A stretch of DNA of 58,057 bases. Source: Legionellales bacterium. Its GTDB lineage: Bacteria; Pseudomonadota; Gammaproteobacteria; Legionellales; Legionellaceae. Numbering within the stretch: the first letter of the stretch is position 1; each line of letters begins with the position of its first letter. Positions 1 to 9,125 of the stretch are shown here, in pieces. The notes below the pieces were generated by a model, which saw nothing but the letters and a program-made list of their open reading frames with translations, was not told the DNA's origin and searched no databases. The stretch is from contig JAPLRK010000073.1 in the NCBI GenBank assembly GCA_026399195.1, positions 1 through 58,057 on the forward strand. Direction: 5' to 3'. Position numbers and translations under genes: made by a program.

Positions 1-102
1 GCTGCAGCGGCTGCTGCTGCAGCGGCTGCAGCCCCACCTGCTGCAGCGGCTGCAGCCCCACCTGCTGCAGCGGCTGCTGCCTCACATGGCATGCATAATT
101 AA
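1..102 (+). CDS. 3' end of an Ala/Pro-rich protein (partial)
   Basis: The first 81 bases read as an uninterrupted Ala/Pro tract built on a 24-bp unit coding six alanines and two prolines. Two full copies lie at 16-39 and 40-63, followed by a partial one. The frame continues as Ser-His-Gly-Met-His-Asn and stops at TAA (100-102). The gene begins outside the window, so its function cannot be judged. Low-complexity Ala/Pro tails occur in histone-like, AlgP-like and surface or effector proteins. The plus strand was chosen because its frame ends in a clean stop just before a non-coding gap; the repeat itself is open in several frames, so the call is tentative. Confidence 0.45.
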   Translation, partial: AAAAAAAAAAAPPAAAAAAPPAAAAAASHGMHN

Positions 103-169
103 GCAGTGGATCCTCTTCAATATTAAAATTCAAATGGTTGGATAAAATACAACTCGCCTCTGCATCAGG

Positions 170-1183
170 CTATCTCTCCATCAACTTATGCGGCAAGCTC
201 TCGATGCGGCCGGCTTGGGTTACGGTGACGTAGTTTAATTTGCGTTGTAGCTCGCTGATGGTGTCGGCGCCGGCGTAGGTTAATCCTGAGCGTAGGCCGC
301 CGATGATGTCGGCAATGATCTCTTCTGGGGCATCTCGGTAAGGCACCTCGGTGGAAACCCCCTCGGCTGTTTTCCATTCGTGCATTTGCCCTAAAAAATC
401 TTCCTGAGCTTCGCGAGAGGCCATGCCTCGGTAGCGTTTGACTTGTGTGCCGTCCTTCTTGGTGACGACCTCGCCTGGAGTTGCGGAGGTGCCTGCCAAC
501 ATGCCGCCGATCATCACAAAATCAGCGCCAAAGGCTAAGGCTTTGACGATATCGCCGGAGGTTCTTATCCCGCCATCGGCCACGATGGATCGATCGGTGC
601 GAGCACAATCTTGAATGCAGGTGAGCATGGGCACACCGAAGCCTGTTTTGATGCGGGTGCTACATACCGATCCGCCACCAATCCCTGCTTTGATGATGTC
701 AGCGCCACAAGAGGCCAAGTAATCAGCTCCCGCATAGGTTGCGACATTCCCTGCCATGAGGCATCGACTGCCTATCAGTTGACGAAGGTTCTTCAGCGTT
801 TTTCCAACATACTTAGCATGGGCATGGGCGACATCGACGCAGAAAAAATCAGCCCCTGCATCGCGTAAGGCTTCCGCACGCTCTAATTCTACGGCAGTAC
901 ATCCGACAGAAACGAACACAGGCCCCTTGCAGGCTTTGAATTCTCGAATATTGTCTTCAATGCTTAAAAAACGATGCAAAGCACCGATTCCGCCCACGCC
1001 ATTCATGAAGTTGGCCATCTTACTTTCGGTGATGGTGTCCATGTTGGAGCTCATGACCGGCAATGCTAAGCTGAGTAGCGATTGGCGATCGGTGACGCTT
1101 AAGTCAACCACCCGTCTGGATTCATGGTGGTTATAGGAGGGAATGAGGAGTACATCGTCAAAGGTGATGGCTTGAATGGACAT
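170..1183 (-). CDS. guaC: GMP reductase (IMPDH/GMPR family)
   Basis: This enzyme would convert GMP to IMP with NADPH, recycling guanine nucleotides to the purine branch point. The 337-aa protein is a bare TIM barrel without the CBS pair of typical IMP dehydrogenase. The nucleotide loop reads [13 protein letters not shown], with the catalytic Cys and the Lys-Thr-Gly that marks GMP reductases. A conserved [13 protein letters not shown] block near the C-terminus matches the GMPR form (GGLRSACTYVGA in E. coli) better than IMPDH. AGGAT precedes the ATG at usual spacing. It lies 25 bases behind the phoH-like gene, so the two are probably cotranscribed. A CBS-less IMP dehydrogenase is the alternative. 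Confidence 0.82.
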   Translation of the reverse strand: MSIQAITFDDVLLIPSYNHHESRRVVDLSVTDRQSLLSLALPVMSSNMDTITESKMANFMNGVGGIGALHRFLSIEDNIREFKACKGPVFVSVGCTAVELERAEALRDAGADFFCVDVAHAHAKYVGKTLKNLRQLIGSRCLMAGNVATYAGADYLASCGADIIKAGIGGGSVCSTRIKTGFGVPMLTCIQDCARTDRSIVADGGIRTSGDIVKALAFGADFVMIGGMLAGTSATPGEVVTKKDGTQVKRYRGMASREAQEDFLGQMHEWKTAEGVSTEVPYRDAPEEIIADIIGGLRSGLTYAGADTISELQRKLNYVTVTQAGRIESLPHKLMER

Positions 1184-1208
1184 TATTTATCCTATGTAAA
1201 AGGGCGTA

Positions 1209-2615
1209 CTATAAATGTTCGGCGGCATAATATGCAAGTCTTGATCGCTCGCCACGGGTTAAAGTGACGTGTCCGCTGTGCTGCCAACACTTAAATCGGT
1301 CCACGGCAAAGGTCAATCCTGAGGTCGTTTCGCTCAAATAGGGGGTGTCAATTTGTTTGATGTCGCCTAAGCAGATGATTTTGCTGCCAGGCCCCGCGCG
1401 GGTGACCAAAGTTTTGATTTGTTTGGACGTTAAATTTTGGGCCTCGTCAATGATGATGAAACGATTTAAAAACGTGCGGCCGCGCATGTAGTTTAAAGAG
1501 CGAATTTTGATTTTGTTGCGTAACAAATCGGTCGTTGCCCCGCGGCCAAAGCTGCCTCCTTCCTGCGTGCCTTGTAAGACCTCAAGATTGTCCATCAAGG
1601 CGCCCATCCATGGGGTCATTTTTTCTTCTTCGGTGCCTGGTAAAAACCCAATGTCCTCGCCGACGGGGATGGTGACACGGGTCATGATGATTTCAACATA
1701 GCGTTTGTGATCTAGCACCTGAGTGAGTCCGGCAGCAATGGTGAGCAATGTTTTCCCGGTACCTGCTGAGCCTTGAAGCGTGACGAAATCGATGTTTGGA
1801 TCAAGTAATAAGTTTAGGGCAAAATTTTGTTCTCGATTGCGGGCATTGACGCCCCAGATGGTGTGCTTGCTTTGCGTGTAATCACGAGCCATTTGGACGA
1901 CCGCATGGCCGTCTGGCTCAATTTGACGAACCAAAGCCTGGAATTCGTTGTCATGTGTGCTCAGGCAATCATTGGGATTCCACTGAGCGGTCAAGGGACC
2001 GCGGATCCGGTAAAAGGTGTTTCCACCCTCAAGCCAGGATTCCATGTCTTTGGCGTGTGTGTCCCAGAAGTCCTCGGCGAGGATATGCACGCCACTATGC
2101 AATAAATTCACATCATCTAAGACTTTGTCATTGTAGTAGTCTTCAGCAGATATGCCGAGAATACTGGCCTTGATGCGAAGATTGATGTCTTTAGAAACGA
2201 TGACGATTTGTTTTTCTGGGTATTTTGTTTGTAGGCCAAGGGCTGTGTCGAGCAAAGTGTTATCGACGTTATGCCCAGGCAGCGATTTGGGTCTGGCCGA
2301 TCCGAAATCATCGGTTTGAAAAAAAAGTCGCCCACTGCTCTTTTTTTTCACATTGTTGATATAACTTAAGATGGGTAAGCCTGCCACCAATTCTTGATGG
2401 GTGGTGTTGTTCATGAGCTCCACCAACATCCGGTTGGTTTGACGCACATTTCTCGCGACTTCAGAAATCCCCATTTTGTGGTTATCTAACTCCTCCAAAA
2501 CCACCATGGGCAAATAAATATCATGTTCTTCAAAGTGATAAATGGCCGATGGGTCGTGCATGAGGATATTGGTGTCGAGAACGAAGAGTTTTTGTTTTTT
2601 TAGGGTGTTGTTCAT
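1209..2615 (-). CDS. PhoH2-type PIN-PhoH ATPase/RNA helicase-like protein
   Basis: A two-domain protein of 468 aa. The N-terminal PIN nuclease domain starts at about residue 10 with FVLDTNILMHD (first acidic metal ligand) and carries an LPMVVLEELDNHK motif. The C-terminal PhoH P-loop ATPase has Walker A GSAGTGKT near residue 285 and a Walker B-like FIIIDEAQN near 390. PhoH2 proteins couple RNA unwinding to ribonuclease activity and are often linked to toxin-antitoxin-like or RNA turnover roles; the physiological substrate is not clear from sequence. An AGGAA ribosome site precedes the ATG. No upstream antitoxin-sized gene is present. It probably heads a two-gene unit with guaC. Confidence 0.85.
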   Translation of the reverse strand: MNNTLKKQKLFVLDTNILMHDPSAIYHFEEHDIYLPMVVLEELDNHKMGISEVARNVRQTNRMLVELMNNTTHQELVAGLPILSYINNVKKKSSGRLFFQTDDFGSARPKSLPGHNVDNTLLDTALGLQTKYPEKQIVIVSKDINLRIKASILGISAEDYYNDKVLDDVNLLHSGVHILAEDFWDTHAKDMESWLEGGNTFYRIRGPLTAQWNPNDCLSTHDNEFQALVRQIEPDGHAVVQMARDYTQSKHTIWGVNARNREQNFALNLLLDPNIDFVTLQGSAGTGKTLLTIAAGLTQVLDHKRYVEIIMTRVTIPVGEDIGFLPGTEEEKMTPWMGALMDNLEVLQGTQEGGSFGRGATTDLLRNKIKIRSLNYMRGRTFLNRFIIIDEAQNLTSKQIKTLVTRAGPGSKIICLGDIKQIDTPYLSETTSGLTFAVDRFKCWQHSGHVTLTRGERSRLAYYAAEHL

Positions 2616-2754
2616 GAAGAATTCCTATTCTAAAGATCCTTCATTGTGATCAGGCGGCGAGACTTCGTCAAGGGAAAAAATCCAAACCGCCCCCACTTTT
2701 TTTTTCATCTACTATACTTAACAGTGTATGAATATCTTATAAAGTGCCCATATT

Positions 2755-3306
2755 ATGACAAACAAGGTGATGCTACAACACATGGACATCTATCAGTACC
2801 CAAAGACCACGATGCAAAGCTTGGGCGTCGTGACTTTGGGCGACCTTCATGGCAATGCGGTGAAATTGCTGCATTTTTTGATGCTGCATGGGGTCGTTAT
2901 TTGGAAGGCGTCTGTGGTTGATAGGGCCGGAGCTTATCAATCTTTTGTTCAGATCTATGAGCGAGCGGCCGAGATTTTGAAATTTCGTGCCCTCATGACA
3001 CAATTTGTGGATCCGAAGCAAGGCATTTCTAATCCGGAGGAGTATGCCAGGCTTAAATCCTTGTCTGCTCCCAAAGAGTTGATGATCCTCCTCCGCCAGT
3101 TCAATGACCTCATAAGTCAACTGGCGGTTCAAGAAGTAGATACTCACGTTCGATTGTTAGGTGATGAGCTTGCAGACCGAGGGAGTAATGATTATTTCAC
3201 CTTAAGACTATTGGGGCTCCTGTATGACGCTCACGTGGCGGTTTCCATCTTGTCTTCAAATCATGGGGTTCAATTCCTCAAAAATTATGAGGAGGGTTCA
3301 TCGTGA
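2755..3306 (+). CDS. WipA/WipB-like metallophosphatase, N-terminal half of a split gene
   Basis: 183 aa carrying the first three motifs of a calcineurin-type metallophosphatase: GDLHGN near residue 29, GDELADRGSNDYFTL near 136 and SNHG near 167. The second motif is the form I recall from the Legionella Dot/Icm effectors WipA and WipB, which dephosphorylate host proteins. The remaining metal-binding motifs are missing here and occur in the next ORF, in the -1 frame. The ORF ends at a TGA overlapping the next gene's GTG. Several Met codons (2755, 2770, 2785) could start translation; none has a strong ribosome site. Alone this half would lack part of the active site, so it works with its partner or the gene is broken. 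Confidence 0.75.
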   Translation: MTNKVMLQHMDIYQYPKTTMQSLGVVTLGDLHGNAVKLLHFLMLHGVVIWKASVVDRAGAYQSFVQIYERAAEILKFRALMTQFVDPKQGISNPEEYARLKSLSAPKELMILLRQFNDLISQLAVQEVDTHVRLLGDELADRGSNDYFTLRLLGLLYDAHVAVSILSSNHGVQFLKNYEEGSS

Positions 3307-4292
3307 GTCATATGCCACCAGAGATGGAGGTGTCCTTTTTTGGACTTCAATTGTTGCTTGATGAAGGGATTGTGGATAAATCTGAAGTGGATGCTTTGGT
3401 TAAACGAGTCTACCTCCCTTCTTTAAAGATTCTGGATTACAGTTTGAGTGAACAAGGCGTCACTTTGTATAGTCATGCTCCCATGCCATTCTCTCTGATT
3501 CAAGAGCTCGCGTTACAACTTGAGGTCCCCTATGACGATGCCACCAAGGAAAGTCTGGCGGCAACGATTGATCACATGAATGTGCGTTTCGGCGAGATCA
3601 TCAAGAGCAACTCGTGGCAAGCGTTAATAGATGTGGAGGGAACACCTCTTTATCAGGTGGTGTGGAATCGTTGGGATGACCAACAAGACACAGAATCTGC
3701 GCGACCTCGCTCGATTCATGGGTATGGGCTCACTTATGTTCATGGTCACGATGGGTATAAAAGTAAGCTCCCACAGGTGATTAATTTAGACAATTTAAGT
3801 GGCAAAGGTCCTCGTTTTACGGAAGCCCTCAGGATGAAAAAGGCAAAAAGTGATCTGGAAAAACCTGAGAGAAGAGAGGCTGCTCAAAAAATCATTGATG
3901 ATATGAGAGTCAGTATGATCACTTCAGATGAATATGGGTTAGATTTCGTTCTAAAACCTAAAAAAGAGGAAGCACCTCCACCCGCATCGAAGTGGTCTAG
4001 GTTGACGAATGCGATTAGCCGGACCACCTCTTTATCCCGCGGCGTTGCTGAGCGCTTAACGCATCTTTTTGAGGGGGAAACGCCTCCAGACGCAACGAAG
4101 GTGAAACCCAATCCATCCCAAGAGAATGAGTGGCGGCATAGTTATGACAAAATTTCGAAACAATTAGGCGGTCTTGGGCGTTCTGCAAAAGCTGTGGAAC
4201 CTGTAGATTCGGTTCCGAAACAAGCGCCTGATGAACCGGGTTCGCATCATGGGGTGGATCAACGTATAAATCCTACTCATAAAACCAAATAG
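3303..4292 (+). CDS. WipA/WipB-like metallophosphatase, C-terminal half of a split gene
   Basis: 329 aa continuing the phosphatase of the preceding ORF. TLYSHAPM (about residue 56) and YVHGHD (about 148) supply the later metal-binding histidines, followed by an INLDNLSGKG segment as in the family. The region after about residue 215 is Lys/Ser/Pro-rich and poorly conserved, which is where WipA-type proteins carry extra helical and secretion regions. The GTG start overlaps the upstream TGA and sits six bases after a near-ideal GGAGGG Shine-Dalgarno (3291-3296), so separate, coupled translation is plausible. Aligned from memory to WipB, the two halves join with essentially nothing missing. This is either gene fission or a -1 frameshift rescued by an internal start. 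Confidence 0.72.
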   Translation: MSHMPPEMEVSFFGLQLLLDEGIVDKSEVDALVKRVYLPSLKILDYSLSEQGVTLYSHAPMPFSLIQELALQLEVPYDDATKESLAATIDHMNVRFGEIIKSNSWQALIDVEGTPLYQVVWNRWDDQQDTESARPRSIHGYGLTYVHGHDGYKSKLPQVINLDNLSGKGPRFTEALRMKKAKSDLEKPERREAAQKIIDDMRVSMITSDEYGLDFVLKPKKEEAPPPASKWSRLTNAISRTTSLSRGVAERLTHLFEGETPPDATKVKPNPSQENEWRHSYDKISKQLGGLGRSAKAVEPVDSVPKQAPDEPGSHHGVDQRINPTHKTK

Positions 4293-4331
4293 CCGTGTTA
4301 TACTCCCCTCTTTTGTTCCATTAGGTGTCAC

Positions 4332-4805
4332 ATGACCACCAAGAAACATCAGAGTGCCTCTATTGTTATCAATAAAAAGGTGCGATTTGAGTATTTCATC
4401 GAGGATGAGTATGAGGCAGGCCTTGTGCTTCAAGGTTGGGAAATCAAAAGTTTACGTGCAGGAAAAGTCAATGTCTCTGATTCGCATGTGATTGTGAAGC
4501 ATGGTGAGGCTTGGTTGTTAGGCGCGCAAATCCAACCCCTGCCTACCGCATCCACTCATCAACCCCCAGAGTCTCTTCGAACTCGAAAACTGCTCTTGCA
4601 TCGACGAGAGCTTGATCAAATGATTGGTCTTGTGGAGCGCCAAGGCTATACTTTGGTTCCTTTGTCGCTGTATTGGCGCAAAAATAAAGTTAAAATAAAA
4701 GTGGCATTGGCCAAGGGTAAAAAATCACATGATAAGAGGGAAACTACAAAAGATCGTGAGTGGCAGCGAGAAAGTTCACGGATTATGAAAAAAGGACGTT
4801 ATTGA
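4332..4805 (+). CDS. smpB: SsrA-binding protein
   Basis: SmpB binds tmRNA and delivers it to stalled ribosomes for trans-translation. At 157 aa it is the usual length. The OB-fold core is visible as [24 protein letters not shown] followed by [11 protein letters not shown], with [22 protein letters not shown] in the middle. A basic tail with [10 protein letters not shown] leads into [13 protein letters not shown] at the end, the part that enters the decoding centre. AGGTG precedes the ATG, and TATACT upstream (in the 4293-4331 gap) may be a -10. It is followed after 10 bases by glmS. The tmRNA gene itself is not in this window. Confidence 0.96.
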   Translation: MTTKKHQSASIVINKKVRFEYFIEDEYEAGLVLQGWEIKSLRAGKVNVSDSHVIVKHGEAWLLGAQIQPLPTASTHQPPESLRTRKLLLHRRELDQMIGLVERQGYTLVPLSLYWRKNKVKIKVALAKGKKSHDKRETTKDREWQRESSRIMKKGRY

Positions 4806-4815
4806 GGAGTTCATC

Positions 4816-6633
4816 ATGTGTGGAATAATGGGTGCGGTATCTCATCGCGACATCAGTAAAGTGTTGCTGGAGGGGTTACATCGCTTGGAATATCGGGGTT
4901 ATGATTCAGCAGGCATGGCAGTTATCACTGGTAATGGGCGTTTAAAACGGATCAGAATTCAAGGCAAAGTAGAGGGGCTCGCCGCAGCAATGCTTGAGAC
5001 GGCCATGTCTGGTCATACGGGCATTGCCCACACCCGTTGGGCCACGCATGGTCGACCGAGTGAACAAAATGCTCATCCTCATCTGTCCCATGGAGAAATT
5101 GCCGTGGTGCATAATGGGATCATCGAAAATCATGAGGAACTACGTCATTATTTGCAAGAACTCGGCTATGAATTCAGCTCTGAGACGGATACAGAGGTGG
5201 CAGCGCATTTGATTCATCATCATTATCAACAAGATAACTCTTTGTTGCGTGCAGTACAGGCAACAGCTGCGCAAATGGAAGGGGCTTTTTCTTTAGGTAT
5301 CATTCATCAAAAATGTCCTCATCAAATGGTCGCCATTCGTAAAGGGAGCCCCTTGGTGATAGGCTTTGGCATTGATGAGCAGTTCATTGCTTCAGATGCT
5401 TTGGCTTTGCGTTCTTTTGCACAATCGGTGATTTATCTTGAAGAAGGTGACAGTGCGCTTATCACGGCAAGTGACGTGGAGATTTATGATCTTAGATTTG
5501 AACGGGTGGTGCGCAAAACGCAACCATTAGAAGACGATCGCCTTGTGGTGAGTAAAGGCTCTTATCGACATTTTATGCTGAAAGAAATTTTTGAGCAGAC
5601 CAAAGTGTTGGCCGATACACTGGAGGGTCGAGTTACTAGTCAAGAGGTGTTAAAAGCGAGCTTTGGAGAACGAGCTCAAGAAAATTTTCCAAAAGTGAAG
5701 CAAATTCAAATTGTCGCTTGCGGAACAAGTTATCATGCCGGTCTTATTGCAAAATATTGGTTGGAATCGTTAACCGGCCTGTCTACACAGGTTGAAATTG
5801 CGAGTGAATATCGATATCGTGACGTGGTTGTGGGGAGCGGCACGTTATTTGTTACCATCTCTCAGTCAGGAGAAACGGCCGATACCCTGGCGGCTCTTCA
5901 CAAAGCAAAATCTTTGGGATATCTTGCAAGTCTTGCCATTTGTAATGTGGCAACCAGCAGTTTGGTTCGTGACTCGGATTGTGTGTTTTTGACTCGCGCC
6001 GGCGTTGAAATAGGGGTTGCTTCGACCAAGGCCTTCACCACGCAGCTTGCTGCTTTGTTGATGCTGGCCACGGTCCTTTGTCGTGACGACTTACGCGCGG
6101 GTGAGGTCTTGAGAGAATTGAATACCCTGCCTGAGAGTTGTGAGCGGGTTTTGAAGATCAATCCGGAAGTTCTCTCCCTTGCGAGTTATTTTGTAGACAA
6201 GGCGCATGCCTTGTTTTTGGGCCGTGGTGCACTTTACCCAGTGGCACTTGAGGGTGCTTTGAAATTAAAGGAAATTTCATATATTCATGCAGAAGCGTAC
6301 CCTGCTGGTGAATTAAAGCATGGACCTTTGGCTTTGGTGGATAATCAAATGCCAGTGGTTGCGGTGGCGCCGAATGATCAGTTGTTGGAAAAGTTGAAGT
6401 CCAATTTACATGAGGTGAGCGCCCGAGGAGGGCAGCTGTTTGTTTTTGTGGACGATTCAGAATCATGGCTTGCAAATGGTGCTCATTTGATCAAAGTTCC
6501 TAACTGTGGTCATTGGATAGCGCCCATCATTTACACTATTCCACTACAGCTTCTGGCTTATCATGTGGCAGTAGCTAAGGGTACTGATGTGGATCAACCA
6601 CGTAATTTGGCAAAATCGGTAACGGTCGAGTAG
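4816..6633 (+). CDS. glmS: Glutamine-fructose-6-phosphate aminotransferase (isomerizing)
   Basis: GlmS makes glucosamine-6-phosphate from fructose-6-phosphate and glutamine, the first step toward UDP-GlcNAc for peptidoglycan and LPS. The N-terminal nucleophile is the Cys of MCGIMGAVS. The glutaminase domain shows RLEYRGYDSAG, HTRWATHG and HNGIIENHEEL. Two SIS sugar domains follow (CGTSYHAG near 300; SQSGETADT near 350; the second domain near 460-600), and the protein ends in PRNLAKSVTVE as the family does. 605 aa is normal. GAGGAG sits just before the ATG. The gap to smpB is only 10 bases, leaving no room for a glmS ribozyme. GlmM, the next enzyme, is encoded at about 40.1 kb in this window. 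Confidence 0.97.
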   Translation: MCGIMGAVSHRDISKVLLEGLHRLEYRGYDSAGMAVITGNGRLKRIRIQGKVEGLAAAMLETAMSGHTGIAHTRWATHGRPSEQNAHPHLSHGEIAVVHNGIIENHEELRHYLQELGYEFSSETDTEVAAHLIHHHYQQDNSLLRAVQATAAQMEGAFSLGIIHQKCPHQMVAIRKGSPLVIGFGIDEQFIASDALALRSFAQSVIYLEEGDSALITASDVEIYDLRFERVVRKTQPLEDDRLVVSKGSYRHFMLKEIFEQTKVLADTLEGRVTSQEVLKASFGERAQENFPKVKQIQIVACGTSYHAGLIAKYWLESLTGLSTQVEIASEYRYRDVVVGSGTLFVTISQSGETADTLAALHKAKSLGYLASLAICNVATSSLVRDSDCVFLTRAGVEIGVASTKAFTTQLAALLMLATVLCRDDLRAGEVLRELNTLPESCERVLKINPEVLSLASYFVDKAHALFLGRGALYPVALEGALKLKEISYIHAEAYPAGELKHGPLALVDNQMPVVAVAPNDQLLEKLKSNLHEVSARGGQLFVFVDDSESWLANGAHLIKVPNCGHWIAPIIYTIPLQLLAYHVAVAKGTDVDQPRNLAKSVTVE

Positions 6634-6659
6634 TTTGAGATTGAGTATGGAGGAAGGGC

Positions 6660-9023
6660 ATGGTTGAAAAAATGTTGTCGACGGCAGCGGTGATCGCTTG
6701 CGAGCTTCGTGTGAAAGCTTCTCAAGTCGAGTCTGCGATTTCGTTGCTTGACGAGGGTGCAACAGTACCCTTCATCGCGCGGTATCGAAAAGAAGCCACG
6801 GGTCATTTGGATGATACGATGTTGCGCCGTCTGGCGGAGCGTCTTCATTACCTGCGGGATTTGGATGAGCGACGTTTACTCGTTTTGGAAACCATTCGAG
6901 AGCAACATCAGTTAACGCCCGAATTGGAGCGTGCTATTCATTTGGCCGACACCAAAACAAGGCTTGAAGATTTATACCTCCCGTATCGACCCAAACGGCG
7001 CACCAAAGCCTTGCTGGCTAAAGATGCGGGATTAGAGCCTTTGGCATTGGCTTTGAAGACAGATCCTTTACAAAATCCAGAAGATCTGGCACTGGCTTAT
7101 GTGCGTCCAGAAGCCGGGGTTGAGTCGGTTGAAGCGGCTCTTTTGGGCGCTCGTCATATTTTGATGGAAAGGTTTGCAGAAGATGCCGACTTGTTGAACG
7201 AACTGCGGGATCATCTATGGCAGCAGGGTATTTTGACCTCTGTGAAATTCGCGGATAAAGGACAAAAGAACGCGAAAAACAAGAAAAAAATCGATCACCG
7301 AAAATTCACCGATTACTTTGATTTTAAAGAGCGTCTTTGTAAAATTCCATCACACCGAGCGCTTGCGTTGTTTCGCGGGCGACGTGAAAATGTGTTGCAG
7401 TTAGCCCTTACTTTGCCGGATGACAAGGCTTATGGTGAAGAAAAGATTTGCACGTATTTTAAGCTGAACCATCTCCCTCCCGAGAGCTGGCTTAAAGAAA
7501 CGGTTTGTCAGACTTGGAAGGACAAATTGTTCCCTAAGTTGTCACTTGAGCTGTTGAGTCGACTGAGAGAATCTGCCGATGAGGAGGCTATTAAAGTCTT
7601 TTCACGTAATTGTCGCGATTTGTTGTTGGCAGCGCCTGCGGGTCCAAAAGTGACTATGGGGCTGGATCCTGGGATCCGTACGGGTGTTAAAGTGGCTGTG
7701 GTTGATATGACTGGGAAATTTTTGGATGACACCACGGTGTTCCCTTTCCCTCCTAACAATGAATGGTTCCAGGCCATTGCTGAGTTGGCTAAATTGGTGG
7801 TGAAGCATGAGGTGAAGTTGGTTAGTATTGGGAATGGGACGGGTTCTCGAGAAACGGATCGCTTGCTGTCTGATTTGATAAAAATGTACCCTGACTTGTC
7901 CTTGACGAAGGTCGTGGTGAGTGAAGCGGGTGCCTCTGTCTATTCAGCTTCTGAGTTGGCCTCCCTGGAGTTTCCTGATTTGGATGTGACGTTGAGAGGT
8001 GCTGTATCCATTGCCAGACGTTTGCAAGATCCTTTGGCGGAGTTGGTCAAAATTGATCCCAAAGCCATTGGTGTTGGTCAGTATCAGCACGACGTCAATC
8101 AGGCGCGTTTGGCTCGTCAATTGACGGGGGTTGTGGAGGATTGTGTGAATGCCGTTGGTGTGGATGTCAATTTGGCGTCTGTGGCTTTGTTATCGCATGT
8201 TTCAGGTCTCAATGAATCGCTTGCCAAAAATCTCGTGCAATATCGCGACGAGCATGGGCATTTTCATCATCGGGACCAATTAAAAAACGTGGCGAGGATG
8301 GGGGATAAAGCCTTTCAACAAGCGGCAGGGTTTTTAAGGATCATGGGGGGAGAAAACCCTTTGGATGCATCGAGTGTGCATCCTGAGTCTTACCCTTTGG
8401 CTGAAAAAATATTGTCTGATCATCAGTTGGATGTTCGTCAAACACAAGTCTTCCCTGAACGACTCAAGCAGGTTGATGTCGCAAGCTACGTTGATGAGCA
8501 ATATGGCCTGCCGACGGTGCTTGATATTTTATCAGAATTGGAAAAACCCGGACGTGACCCACGACCTGAATTTAAAACCGCCCATTTTCATGAGGATGTT
8601 CTTGACATCAATCAGGTGAAGGTTGGGATGATTCTTGAAGGCGTGGTGAGTAATGTGACCAATTTTGGTGCTTTCGTAGACATTGGCGTGCATCAAGACG
8701 GTCTGGTTCATATTTCTGCAATGACCCATCGATTCATCACAGATCCTCATGCTTTGGTTAAGCCTGGAGATGTCGTGACGGTGAAGGTGCTTGAGGTGGA
8801 TAAAGAGCGTCGTCGGATTGGATTAACGATGCGGCTTGATGAGGACAAAAAATGGGAGGTGCAAAAGACACCCTCTCCTCGTAAGGACGTGAAAAAACCG
8901 GTGATTACGCCTCCCAAACCTTTTGTGAAAAGGCCTGAAGTCAAAAAACCTGTTTTATTCAATACGGCCATGGCGGATGCTCTTTCCAAATTAAAACGTG
9001 GATCTGAACATGATGCATCATGA
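6660..9023 (+). CDS. tex: Tex-family S1 RNA-binding transcription accessory protein
   Basis: 787 aa with the Tex/Spt6-like architecture: an N-terminal helical region (AIARYRKEATG-type segment, here PFIARYRKEATGHLDD), a YqgF/RNase H-like core around 335-460 (MGLDPGIRTGVKVAVVD), helix-hairpin-helix repeats around 490-570, and an S1 domain around 655-725 (VVSNVTNFGAFVDIGVHQDG). A Lys/Pro-rich tail of about 50 residues follows. Tex binds nucleic acids and affects transcription and, in several pathogens, expression of virulence genes. GGAGGAAGGG lies just upstream of the ATG. Only 26 bases separate it from glmS, so they may be cotranscribed. A large palindrome follows its stop. Confidence 0.95.
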   Translation: MVEKMLSTAAVIACELRVKASQVESAISLLDEGATVPFIARYRKEATGHLDDTMLRRLAERLHYLRDLDERRLLVLETIREQHQLTPELERAIHLADTKTRLEDLYLPYRPKRRTKALLAKDAGLEPLALALKTDPLQNPEDLALAYVRPEAGVESVEAALLGARHILMERFAEDADLLNELRDHLWQQGILTSVKFADKGQKNAKNKKKIDHRKFTDYFDFKERLCKIPSHRALALFRGRRENVLQLALTLPDDKAYGEEKICTYFKLNHLPPESWLKETVCQTWKDKLFPKLSLELLSRLRESADEEAIKVFSRNCRDLLLAAPAGPKVTMGLDPGIRTGVKVAVVDMTGKFLDDTTVFPFPPNNEWFQAIAELAKLVVKHEVKLVSIGNGTGSRETDRLLSDLIKMYPDLSLTKVVVSEAGASVYSASELASLEFPDLDVTLRGAVSIARRLQDPLAELVKIDPKAIGVGQYQHDVNQARLARQLTGVVEDCVNAVGVDVNLASVALLSHVSGLNESLAKNLVQYRDEHGHFHHRDQLKNVARMGDKAFQQAAGFLRIMGGENPLDASSVHPESYPLAEKILSDHQLDVRQTQVFPERLKQVDVASYVDEQYGLPTVLDILSELEKPGRDPRPEFKTAHFHEDVLDINQVKVGMILEGVVSNVTNFGAFVDIGVHQDGLVHISAMTHRFITDPHALVKPGDVVTVKVLEVDKERRRIGLTMRLDEDKKWEVQKTPSPRKDVKKPVITPPKPFVKRPEVKKPVLFNTAMADALSKLKRGSEHDAS

Positions 9024-9033
9024 CGTGTCCAAA

Positions 9034-9089
9034 TCCGAGCCGCGCGCGTTAGCAAGTGGATCTCCGCTTGCTAACGCGCGCGGCTCGGA
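9034..9089. repeat. Long GC-rich palindromic repeat (23-bp perfect arms)
   Basis: Perfect 23-bp inverted arms (9034-9056 and 9067-9089) around a 10-base centre. The arm contains GAGCCGCGCGCGTTAGCAAG. It is far richer in G+C than its surroundings and sits 10 bases after the tex stop. No U-run follows, so it is not a standard terminator. Read on the minus strand, it translates to a peptide including ALASGDPLANARGS, a string I remember from many annotated hypothetical proteins in unrelated bacteria, which suggests a dispersed palindromic (REP-like) element. That recollection has not been checked by a search. Confidence 0.7.
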
Positions 9090-9125
9090 AATAATGACTG
9101 GGATCCAACCTGTGCAGGCAACAGC

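Noticed and set aside
3250-3306. Programmed -1 frameshift joining the two phosphatase ORFs
   Set aside because: The -1 frame is closed by TGA at 3288-3290, the remaining window has no slippery heptamer, and a strong Shine-Dalgarno explains a fresh start.
4806-4815. glmS ribozyme/riboswitch
   Set aside because: Only 10 bases lie between smpB and glmS; the ribozyme needs far more.
9024-9125. Rho-independent terminator after tex
   Set aside because: The hairpin is strong but no U-run follows on either strand; treated as a palindromic repeat.
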